DNA from: JAGLOK01 sp023139005
GTDB lineage: Bacteria; Bacillota; Clostridia; Christensenellales; UMGS416
DNA length: 51,640 nt
Assembly (NCBI GenBank): GCA_030637745.1
Contig: DAOWFX010000042.1
Span: 1 to 51,640 of the forward strand
Direction of reading: 5' to 3'
Below the pieces are notes generated by a model that searched no databases, was not told where the DNA came from, and was given only the letters and a program-made list of their open reading frames with translations. The position numbers were made by a program, and so were the translations under genes. Numbering within the stretch: position 1 is the first letter of the stretch; every line of letters starts with the position of its first letter. This document shows, in pieces, positions 24,083 through 31,979 of this stretch.

Positions 24083-25957
24083 ATGGAATTATTACTTGAT
24101 CAAATGAAGGACTTTCGAATTGAAGTCACATTGATTTCACTAATTTTGACAACCATATTATGGGTTGTCTTATTTATATATCTTCTGATGATTGAGAACA
24201 AAACTCAAATTTTCTATGCATTCATGATTACGATTGCTTCTGCATTTTTATGGTCAATAGGAAATACTCTTGAAATCTATTCATACATAACCAATGGCAC
24301 CATCAATATATCATATATATATTTAGGATTTATCGGATTATGTTTTGTTCCGGTTTCAATTTTTTTCGTAGGTCTGATTTTTTCAAAAACGATGATCAAA
24401 TTCAGTTGGAAACATGCTTTGCTTTTGGTTTTTCCGGTACTAGATTGCATATTTATTCTCACAAATGAAAGTCACGGACTTTTTATAACACATTATGCCC
24501 CTAACAATGCACAAATGATATACGGGAAATATTTCATGGTTCATACTTTTGTATCATACTCATATTTGTTGGTAGGATTATTCTTCTTGGGCAGTGCATC
24601 TGTCAAAAATACAGGATTCTTTTCAAAACAATCAGGTCTGATATTTGCAGGTATCGCAACACCTCTTATATTTAATGTCGTATATACATTGGGACTTGCG
24701 GATATGAATGTGTATCTCACAACAATCTCATTTTCAATTGCTGTGATACTCTTTGTTCTAGCGATACTAAAGTTTAGCTTCTTAAACGTTATCCCTATTG
24801 CGTTGCGCAGTGTTATCGACAACATATCAGATAGTTTCTTGGTTGTTAACAATGATTTAAAAGTTGTTGATCATAATAAAACAATCATAGACACTTTTGG
24901 ACGTTTCCTGAAAATAAAAAGGAACATGCCTTTGCATGATGTCTTTTCAATGGAAAATGAAATACATCCTGAATTCCAAGAAATCATCGAAGCGGTTGCA
25001 CGTTCAAATGATACAGGGGATTCCCTTTCATTTGATAAACATATTATTTTTGATAACTTTGATCGATTCTTTCAAATTGAGATTTCGCCAATCAGGAGCA
25101 AGACAAAAACGTCCTTGGGAACTATTATCCTGCTTAAAGATATCACACAAAGCGTACGCGACATGGAAACCATCAAAGAAAAACAAGATATTCTCATGGG
25201 ACAAGAACGACTTGCATCCTTGGGTCAACTTATTGGTGGTATCGCACATAACCTAAAGACACCTATTATGTCCATATCCGGTGGTACAGAGGGCATACGT
25301 GACTTGGCAAATGAGTATCTGGATTCCATTGATGACGAATCGGTTACAAGTGATGATCATAAGGAAATTGCAAAAGAAATCTTGGAATGGGTGGACAAAA
25401 TAAAGCCCCATTGTGGATATATGTCAGATATTATTAGTGCAGTTAAGGGTCAGGCAGTACAGTTTAACACCTCAGGTATCGTAAGCTTCACTGTAGATGA
25501 AGTCATAAAGAGAATCGGCATCCTGCTAAAGCATGAATTGATACGCTATCACGCAACGATGAGGAAATATGTCGAGATTGATAAGATGACAGAAGTCAGT
25601 GGAGACATTAACTCTTTGGTGCAGGTACTGGATAACCTTATTATAAACTCTATACAGTCCTATGAAGGCGAAGAGGGCAAAATTGTCTTTAAGATCACTG
25701 AGAATGATAATAACGTCATTTTTTCAATAGCCGACAAAGGCAAAGGTATGGCAGATGAATTGAAGACAAAGCTATTTAATGAGATGGTTACCACAAAAGG
25801 TAAAGATGGAACAGGACTCGGACTCTTCATGTCCTATTCCACTATAAAAGGGCATTTTGAAGGTGACATGTGGTTCAAATCACAATTGGGTGTTGGCACG
25901 ACATTTTATGTATCCATACCAAAATTGTCGAGTGCAAGGGAAAAGGTGAAAGTATGA
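24083..25957 (+). CDS. 7TM sensor histidine kinase
   Basis: This 624-residue protein has about seven N-terminal membrane helices (residues 10-235) resembling the 7TM histidine-kinase N-terminal domain. A PAS-like domain (about 250-370, DNISDSFLVVNNDLKVVDHN), a phosphoacceptor region LGQLIGGIAHNLKTP and a C-terminal ATPase domain (VLDNLIINSIQSY, KGKGM, GTGLGLFMSY) follow. It probably senses a membrane-associated or extracellular molecule and phosphorylates the response regulator encoded directly downstream, with a 4-base ATGA overlap. Being three bases behind the NRPS, it could sense the NRPS product or its effect on the membrane. Confidence 0.85.
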   Translation: MELLLDQMKDFRIEVTLISLILTTILWVVLFIYLLMIENKTQIFYAFMITIASAFLWSIGNTLEIYSYITNGTINISYIYLGFIGLCFVPVSIFFVGLIFSKTMIKFSWKHALLLVFPVLDCIFILTNESHGLFITHYAPNNAQMIYGKYFMVHTFVSYSYLLVGLFFLGSASVKNTGFFSKQSGLIFAGIATPLIFNVVYTLGLADMNVYLTTISFSIAVILFVLAILKFSFLNVIPIALRSVIDNISDSFLVVNNDLKVVDHNKTIIDTFGRFLKIKRNMPLHDVFSMENEIHPEFQEIIEAVARSNDTGDSLSFDKHIIFDNFDRFFQIEISPIRSKTKTSLGTIILLKDITQSVRDMETIKEKQDILMGQERLASLGQLIGGIAHNLKTPIMSISGGTEGIRDLANEYLDSIDDESVTSDDHKEIAKEILEWVDKIKPHCGYMSDIISAVKGQAVQFNTSGIVSFTVDEVIKRIGILLKHELIRYHATMRKYVEIDKMTEVSGDINSLVQVLDNLIINSIQSYEGEEGKIVFKITENDNNVIFSIADKGKGMADELKTKLFNEMVTTKGKDGTGLGLFMSYSTIKGHFEGDMWFKSQLGVGTTFYVSIPKLSSAREKVKV

Positions 25958-27525
25958 GAAAAAGAAAAACACCAAAGCAGTCTAAATACAAAGTTTTGGT
26001 CGTAGATGATGAAATTGGTATCATTGACTCACTATCTGTGATGCTCAAAAGAAATGGTTACGGCTTTGTGGGGATCACAGATCCACTAGAAGCCGTTGAA
26101 AGAATAAAAAAAGAGCATTTTGATTTGATGATTTTAGACTTTCTGATGAAACCAATCCATGGAGATGAAGTGGTAAAGCGCGTGCGTGAGTTTAACAGTG
26201 AGCTTTACATTCTGCTACTCACAGGACATAAGGACTTGGCTCCACCACTAAATACCATACGTGCATTAGACATTCAAGGATATTGCGAGAAAAGTGATCG
26301 ATTTGATCAATTGCTACTGTTGGTGGAATCAGGCATCAAATCTATATCGCAACATTCTACCATCAAAGCATTCAGAGATGGACTAAACAAAATACTTGAA
26401 GCCATGCCGAAGATCTATCAACTACAGCCTGTCAATAGGATATTGGAAGATATTTTGTTGGAAATTCTCCCACTAATAAATTCTGAAAATGCATTCATCA
26501 TCGTTGATGAAACTTCAGCTGGGCATCTTGACAGCCCACCTTCAGATCTTGGAGAGACTCTTAACGATAATGAAAATGCTTTTGTTGAAGAAAAGCAAAA
26601 GAGCACTATATTCGGTGCCATCGGAAGATACAAAACAAATATGGAAAACTTTATGGAACTGTTGGATGCAGAGCTCATGGAACAAATCGGGTATGCAAGA
26701 ACAGAAAACAAGGTGATACAACTTGATGAAGGCATTATCTTACCACTAATTAATGAATTCCAAGAATCCATTGGTGTGATTTTCGTAGAAACAAGCGATG
26801 TAGAAGATGGTTTGGAATTGTTGAAGATATATGCATCCCAAGCAGCATCGTCATTGAACAATGCATTCTTACACTCGTTAGTCAATGTGAAGAATGATGA
26901 ATTGAATAGAACCTATGTGCAACTCAAGGGCAGATATATGGATACCATTAAGGCATTGCGCTTAGTGGTTGATGCAAAGGATATCTACACAAGAGGTCAC
27001 TCTGATCGTGTATCGTACTATTGTGAAAAGATCGGCAGAAAGTACAATTTGAGTGATGAAGATATTGAGACATTACGTATCGGTGGGATGTTCCACGATG
27101 TTGGTAAAATCGGAACACGCGATGACATCATCCTCAAAAACGACAAGCTCAATGAACGCGAGTACGATGAAATCAAAAAGCATCCACTAAAAGGTGCGCA
27201 CATTCTCTCTGCTGTATCCATGTTCAAAGATGTTGTTCCACTGGTTAAATGCCATCATGAGCGTATCAATGGTACAGGATACCCAGAAGGTCTAAAGGGC
27301 GATGAGATTCCGTTCTTAGCACGTGTTATCACTGTTGCTGATGCATTTGATGCAATGATGTCGGATAGATTATACCGCTCCAAATTGGGATTGAACGAAG
27401 CTATCCTGCAGTTGAAGAAATATGCAGGCACGCAGTGTGATGCAGGTGTGGTGGACATATTTGTTGATCTATTAGAAGACTACGATAACATGCAAGATGA
27501 ACTTCAAGCTACATTTGATACGTAA
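25954..27525 (+). CDS. Response regulator with HD-GYP output (c-di-GMP phosphodiesterase)
   Basis: I start this 523-residue protein at ATG 25954 after AAAAGGTG. Domains in order are: a receiver (about 10-125; DDE pocket, phospho-Asp D62 in LDFLMKP), a middle GAF-like region (about 180-320), and an HD-GYP domain (about 335-505). The HD-GYP motifs are complete: HD at 381-382 in GGMFHDVGKIG, then KHPLKGA, HHERINGTGYPEGLKGDEIP and DAFDAMMSDR. Such domains hydrolyse c-di-GMP. It has no DNA-binding domain, so the kinase upstream feeds into second-messenger turnover rather than direct transcription control. Confidence 0.87.
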   Translation: MRKRKTPKQSKYKVLVVDDEIGIIDSLSVMLKRNGYGFVGITDPLEAVERIKKEHFDLMILDFLMKPIHGDEVVKRVREFNSELYILLLTGHKDLAPPLNTIRALDIQGYCEKSDRFDQLLLLVESGIKSISQHSTIKAFRDGLNKILEAMPKIYQLQPVNRILEDILLEILPLINSENAFIIVDETSAGHLDSPPSDLGETLNDNENAFVEEKQKSTIFGAIGRYKTNMENFMELLDAELMEQIGYARTENKVIQLDEGIILPLINEFQESIGVIFVETSDVEDGLELLKIYASQAASSLNNAFLHSLVNVKNDELNRTYVQLKGRYMDTIKALRLVVDAKDIYTRGHSDRVSYYCEKIGRKYNLSDEDIETLRIGGMFHDVGKIGTRDDIILKNDKLNEREYDEIKKHPLKGAHILSAVSMFKDVVPLVKCHHERINGTGYPEGLKGDEIPFLARVITVADAFDAMMSDRLYRSKLGLNEAILQLKKYAGTQCDAGVVDIFVDLLEDYDNMQDELQATFDT

Positions 27526-27537
27526 ATAATAAATATG

Positions 27538-27571
27538 AAAAGCCGGCACCTCAAGTGTGTCGGCTTTTTTT
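27538..27571. terminator. Terminator between convergent operons
   Basis: AAAAGCCGGCAC (27538-27549) pairs with GTGTCGGCTTTT (27557-27568, one G-T pair) and a T-run follows. The A-run on the left lets it work for the glycosidase on the minus strand as well. Confidence 0.85.
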
Positions 27572-27646
27572 GTAGCTAGTATTCGTCTGCTTATATTACT
27601 CTGTCTATATTATGAGATTCGACACACGTCATTTGTAATGATTACC

Positions 27647-29128
27647 TTATTTCGCTGCATTTGCAGCGTTCTTCTTAGCCTCTTCTTTGTTCAAGCGCAT
27701 TTCTTCTATAGTCTTTATCTTAACACGAGCAGCTCCTTTGTAGTCATCATTCACTGGGATATAGTCTTTGCTTTGTACTTTCTTCTTTGCACTGGCGATG
27801 GCTTTTTTATATTGTGGTAGCCACTCTTGTTGAGCAATCAACATTTCATCAACCATTTGCCATATTCCAGGAGTGTTGCAGACAGCGCCAACCAGTGGAT
27901 CCATCATGAAAGCTTGCTTTAATAATGTATCATCTCCAGTGACGGCTGCGACTACTGCCATTCTTTGTACCTGAATACTTGCATTGCAAACGGCTGCACA
28001 ACCTAACGGAAGGGCTCCGACCTTTGGAATATTGATACCATTTGCATCAACATATCCCGGCACTTCTACGATTGCATCATCAGGAAGATTGTCGATACAT
28101 CCATTGTTGATAACGTTAAAGTGTCCTCTGTAGAGCCTTCCTGTTTCCAATCCTTCAATAATATATGAGCCGTGCTCATTGCCTCTTTGTCCCTCACCAT
28201 AAACTTTTGGATCTTCCTTCATCCAATTGGGAAAATCCGTCTCAAACCAATTGCGTCCTTCAGTGCACACGCGTAGGTAACCACCTGTTTCTCCATTAGC
28301 CCAATGCCTTAAGTCGATCCAGTTTTCTATATCATTTGCTCTTTTTCTATACCAAGGTAAGTATTCACTCAAATGACCATTGGACTCTGTACTAAAGTAT
28401 CCAAATCTTTTGAGCATATCAATGCGGACTTTCTCAGTCTCACTGTATTCTTCGTGCTTTTGCAGTGCTTCCAATAGCTTATCTGTTAGATCCTCACCAT
28501 TATGCTTTAGTTGGATATACCATGTTTGATGATTGATTCCTGCACAGATAATATCAATTTCATCTTGATCTAAGTTAAGTGCATTTGCAATCAGTGCATG
28601 TCCACCTTGTACTCCGTGACATAGCCCGATTGTAGGTACCTTGCCATATGTATTGGCAGCCCAAGTCATCATTGCATTGGGGTTTGCATAGTTGAACATC
28701 ATGCAGTCTTTGCGAGACACTTCTTTAATATCTGCACAAAACTCCAGTATTTGCGATATACCGCGTTGTCCATACATGATGCCGCCTGCACACAAAGTAT
28801 CTCCTACACATTGGTCTATACCATACTTGAGAGGGATGTTGATATCTGTTTCAAATGCTTCCAGTCCACCAATTCTTGCAACGTTGAATACATACTTTGC
28901 ATTCTTCAATGCATCTCTTCGGTTGAGTGTTGATTGTATTTTGATATCTAGTTTATTTGCATCGATATCTCTTTGGCATAATTGTGTCACCATATCCAAA
29001 TTGTGTTGATCGATATCCATGAACGCAATCTCCATCGATTGAAATTCCGGTACAGACAAAAGATCCTGAAGAAGTGCTCTGGTAAATCCAATACTTCCGG
29101 CGCCGATAAATGTTACTTTAAAACTCAT
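27647..29128 (-). CDS. GH4-family alpha-galactosidase/alpha-glucosidase
   Basis: This 493-residue glycoside hydrolase of family 4, an NAD+ and Mn2+ dependent family, starts with the Rossmann motif GAGSIGFTRALLQDLL. It contains the metal/substrate motifs FNYANPNAM, GLCHGVQGG and GINHQTWY. The CHGVQ form points to the MelA/AglA/LplD branch (alpha-galactosides or alpha-galacturonides) rather than 6-phospho-glycosidases. The ribosome binding site is GAAAGGATATT. The AraC-type gene directly upstream on the same strand is the probable regulator. The exact sugar cannot be assigned. Confidence 0.85.
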   Translation of the reverse strand: MSFKVTFIGAGSIGFTRALLQDLLSVPEFQSMEIAFMDIDQHNLDMVTQLCQRDIDANKLDIKIQSTLNRRDALKNAKYVFNVARIGGLEAFETDINIPLKYGIDQCVGDTLCAGGIMYGQRGISQILEFCADIKEVSRKDCMMFNYANPNAMMTWAANTYGKVPTIGLCHGVQGGHALIANALNLDQDEIDIICAGINHQTWYIQLKHNGEDLTDKLLEALQKHEEYSETEKVRIDMLKRFGYFSTESNGHLSEYLPWYRKRANDIENWIDLRHWANGETGGYLRVCTEGRNWFETDFPNWMKEDPKVYGEGQRGNEHGSYIIEGLETGRLYRGHFNVINNGCIDNLPDDAIVEVPGYVDANGINIPKVGALPLGCAAVCNASIQVQRMAVVAAVTGDDTLLKQAFMMDPLVGAVCNTPGIWQMVDEMLIAQQEWLPQYKKAIASAKKKVQSKDYIPVNDDYKGAARVKIKTIEEMRLNKEEAKKNAANAAK

Positions 29129-29233
29129 ACTAATATCCTTTCAAATGTAGTCATATAATGATTATAGGCAATATAAAAAGACATCTTGTAAGAATAATGA
29201 TATGGAGCTAAGAAAATGTCAGATATTCTGACT

Positions 29234-30112
29234 TTAGTTTTGACGAAACTCTTCTGAGAAGCTGTTTCTGTACTGTTTGGGGGTTACACCTTCATGCTTT
29301 TTGAAAAGATAGGTAAAGTATTGACGGCTATTGATGCCTACATACAAGCAGATATCAATAATTGCAATATCGGTGTTTGCCAATAACTCTTTAGCCTTTT
29401 TGATTCGTATGTCATTGAGGTATGCAATAACTGTCTTGTGGGTATGCTTTTTGAAAATTCTCTGCAAATAGTTTGCATTCAGTCCTGCTGATTTTGCGAC
29501 TTGACTCACTTTGATTTCATCAAAATAGTGATTGCTCATATAGTCAATTGCTTTTCTTATATGGATGATGGATTGCACTGGTCTTCTTGATGTACTATCA
29601 GTATATAAATCTACAAGCTTAAATAAAAGCTGTGCAACTTGCATCTGGATTATCCGATTAGATGGACTATTATTGGAGTAGAGCTCTGTGATGAGTGACT
29701 TCAGATACGAATATATATGACTATTGTCTTTAAAGACATAATGGGATTGAGCATCTTCAAACAATTTGTTTTGAAAAAAGTCTTCGCCCAAAAGTTGTTT
29801 CATTGTAGGAATGTTCTTGTGTTCTTTAGTGAAACCGAATTCAATATTAATCATTTTGCATTGTTGGGTTTGGTCCATCACAATACGGTGGGGGATATCT
29901 GCATCAATCAGTATAAAATCTCCATTTACTAAGCAGTAGGTTTGGTCCTCGACTTTTATGGTGCACTTGCCTTTTGTGACATACATGATTTCAGAATGTT
30001 TATGCGAATGCATCATCATCTGGAACCCAACCCAGGTTTTCAAATAGTATGCAGATAAACTTATAGAATAACCATCGGTAAACCATTTTTCTTGAAAGAG
30101 GCTGTTATCCAT
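29234..30112 (-). CDS. AraC-family transcriptional regulator
   Basis: This 292-residue protein has an N-terminal cupin sensor (MMMHSHKHSEIMYVTKGKC; EDQTYCLVNGDFILI) and two C-terminal helix-turn-helix motifs (KVSQVAKSAGLNANYLQRIF and GINSRQYFTYLFKKHEGVTP). It is typical of regulators of sugar-use genes and probably controls the GH4 gene 105 bases downstream. On the minus strand, TATAAT-type sequence precedes that gene. Its start overlaps the end of the DUF1801 gene by eight bases, so the two are probably co-transcribed. Confidence 0.8.
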   Translation of the reverse strand: MDNSLFQEKWFTDGYSISLSAYYLKTWVGFQMMMHSHKHSEIMYVTKGKCTIKVEDQTYCLVNGDFILIDADIPHRIVMDQTQQCKMINIEFGFTKEHKNIPTMKQLLGEDFFQNKLFEDAQSHYVFKDNSHIYSYLKSLITELYSNNSPSNRIIQMQVAQLLFKLVDLYTDSTSRRPVQSIIHIRKAIDYMSNHYFDEIKVSQVAKSAGLNANYLQRIFKKHTHKTVIAYLNDIRIKKAKELLANTDIAIIDICLYVGINSRQYFTYLFKKHEGVTPKQYRNSFSEEFRQN

Positions 30113-30563
30113 TTTTTAACCATGTTCTCGATTCCTTATATTTTTCCATATATTCATCAACAGTAGTCGATGCGATAATCTCTGCAATTGTATCCAGCGG
30201 TATATTCTCTATCTTTGTAAAGCGTATACAGCTTTTTCCGATGTTGGGTTTAATGCTGAACTTTTCATATGCAGCGTTTAGCTTTTCCATATTTTCATCA
30301 ATCATATATAGATTGGTTACATAAATAGAATAGTGATTTTTCTGTGCTGCTAGTGCTGCGAACATCAGCGGCTGGTCGTTGTACGTATTTGGGAATATGG
30401 ATAGCGGGATTTCATATGTAATCATCCCCCAGTTCATTGCCTCAACGACACCGTTTGGAATGTTTTTTAAGATGACCTCTCGCACATTTTGGATGACGTC
30501 TCTTTTCTCTGGAGGCAGACTATCTAAATATTCTGCAACCGTTTTTGCATTGCTTGTAGCCAT
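30105..30563 (-). CDS. DUF1801 (YdhG-like) protein
   Basis: With the ATG at 30563 after AAGGAGAG, the protein is 152 residues (ATSNAKTVAEYLDSLPPEKR). It has the DUF1801/YdhG fold signature: an EYLDSLPPEKRDVIQ helix, GVVEAMNWGMITYEIP, and FAALAAQKNHYSIYV. Members have an iron-chaperone (frataxin)-like fold and an unproven role. A longer reading from an upstream ATG is possible but lacks a ribosome binding site. Confidence 0.75.
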   Translation of the reverse strand: MATSNAKTVAEYLDSLPPEKRDVIQNVREVILKNIPNGVVEAMNWGMITYEIPLSIFPNTYNDQPLMFAALAAQKNHYSIYVTNLYMIDENMEKLNAAYEKFSIKPNIGKSCIRFTKIENIPLDTIAEIIASTTVDEYMEKYKESRTWLKNG

Positions 30564-30715
30564 AACGCTCTCCTTAAGAATATTGTTAATTATATTATAA
30601 TGCATTTGCACACATTATTAAAGATAGCACATATTTCAGTTGAATCACAATTCAAGCATTTCAACAATTGTAAGGATATGGTATGATAAGATATATTGTA
30701 GTTGAGGAAGAGAAG

Positions 30716-31177
30716 ATGAATATAAGAATCGTAGCATATGATAGAGATAATTGGGAAGAAGCACAAAAGCTTTCTGTCACAAAAGCACAGCAGGAGCTTG
30801 TACCTTCTGTTTCCGAGTCTTTAGCAGCGGCGTATATCAAGCCATGGGATGAAGCACTCGATCCATACATCCTCTATGATGGTGATACGATGATAGGGGC
30901 ATTTTATAATTCCTATACGCCGGGTAGTGTTGATAATTACTGGATTGGTGGATTTTTCATCGACCAAAAATATCAAGGTAAGGGATTTGGCAAAGCATCG
31001 CTTCGGAAAATTATAGAGTTCATTCAAGAAGCACACCCAAAATGCAGTCAAATATGGCTTACAATCGTCAAAGGCAATCTTGTTGCGCGAAAGCTTTATG
31101 AAAGTATTGGATTTAAAACAGATGGCTCAGAAAACGCTGAAGGTGAAGTAAGATACCAATTGAATTTGAATATTTAG
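30716..31177 (+). CDS. GNAT-family N-acetyltransferase
   Basis: Starting at ATG 30716 after GAGGAAGAGAAG, this is a 153-residue GNAT enzyme. The acetyl-CoA loop is QKYQGKGFGKASLRKI and the C-terminal KGNLVARKLYESIGFK is typical. The sequence FFIDQKYQGKG with a downstream YESIGF resembles spermine/spermidine-type acetyltransferases, though the substrate is not certain. It lies nine bases before an esterase gene, so the two form an operon. Confidence 0.8.
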   Translation: MNIRIVAYDRDNWEEAQKLSVTKAQQELVPSVSESLAAAYIKPWDEALDPYILYDGDTMIGAFYNSYTPGSVDNYWIGGFFIDQKYQGKGFGKASLRKIIEFIQEAHPKCSQIWLTIVKGNLVARKLYESIGFKTDGSENAEGEVRYQLNLNI

Positions 31178-31185
31178 GAGGAATT

Positions 31186-31944
31186 ATGGCACTGTTAGAC
31201 ATAAAATTATGGTCTGAGACATTGGGTTTGTCTGTTAGCGTAAATGTGATTTTACCTCAAAAAAGGGTAGAGGACGAAAAGTTTAAAGTATTATGGTTGT
31301 TTCACGGAATGGGCGGAGATCACACCAGTTGGTCCAGAGAAACATGTATCGAGCGATATGCAAAGGGTAAGCAACTCTGTGTTATCATGCCGGCAGTGGA
31401 TATCAGCTTTTATGCAGACATGGTACATGGAAACAAGTACTTTACCTATCTCACACAAGAGTTACCACAAATATTGAGTACTATGCTTCCAATCAGCATA
31501 AAAGGCAAGGATAATTATGTTGCAGGCTTTTCAATGGGAGGTTATGGCGCATTGAAGGTGGCGCTCAATTATCCGGAGCGATATAATATGGCAGCAAGCC
31601 TTGCAGGTGCTGTGGACATGAAGGCTATCTATGACTATGCAAAAGAGAACGACGAGAAAACAGTAGAAATATACAACACCATTTATGGTGGGGAAGATGC
31701 ATTTTTAGAGAGCGTTAACGACCTGCGGTATATGATAAGAAAGAGAAAAGAAGAGAAGAATCTTCCAGCGCTATATATTGGATGTGGTACAGATGACTTC
31801 TTGTATGAAGTCAACAAAGGATATGTTACGTATCTTAATGGATTGGATATTCCATTTACCTATGAGGAAGAAACGGGGAGTGGGCACACTTGGAAATACT
31901 GTGACTCAAAGATTCAAAGAGTTCTTGAGTGGATGGGGCTGTGA
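31186..31944 (+). CDS. Tributyrin-esterase-like alpha/beta hydrolase
   Basis: This 252-residue esterase-D/S-formylglutathione-hydrolase-type protein has the oxyanion region WLFHGMGGDHTSW, the nucleophile elbow GFSMGGYGA, an Asp in YIGCGTDDFLY and a His in GSGHTWKYCDSK. Family members (EstA type) cleave short-chain acyl or acetyl esters. The start follows TTAGGAGG. A decayed copy of its last 48 bases lies at 34866-34912. Confidence 0.8.
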   Translation: MALLDIKLWSETLGLSVSVNVILPQKRVEDEKFKVLWLFHGMGGDHTSWSRETCIERYAKGKQLCVIMPAVDISFYADMVHGNKYFTYLTQELPQILSTMLPISIKGKDNYVAGFSMGGYGALKVALNYPERYNMAASLAGAVDMKAIYDYAKENDEKTVEIYNTIYGGEDAFLESVNDLRYMIRKRKEEKNLPALYIGCGTDDFLYEVNKGYVTYLNGLDIPFTYEEETGSGHTWKYCDSKIQRVLEWMGL

Positions 31945-31979
31945 ATTTCAATGCTATGAGTATACCCTGATAAAGAAAT

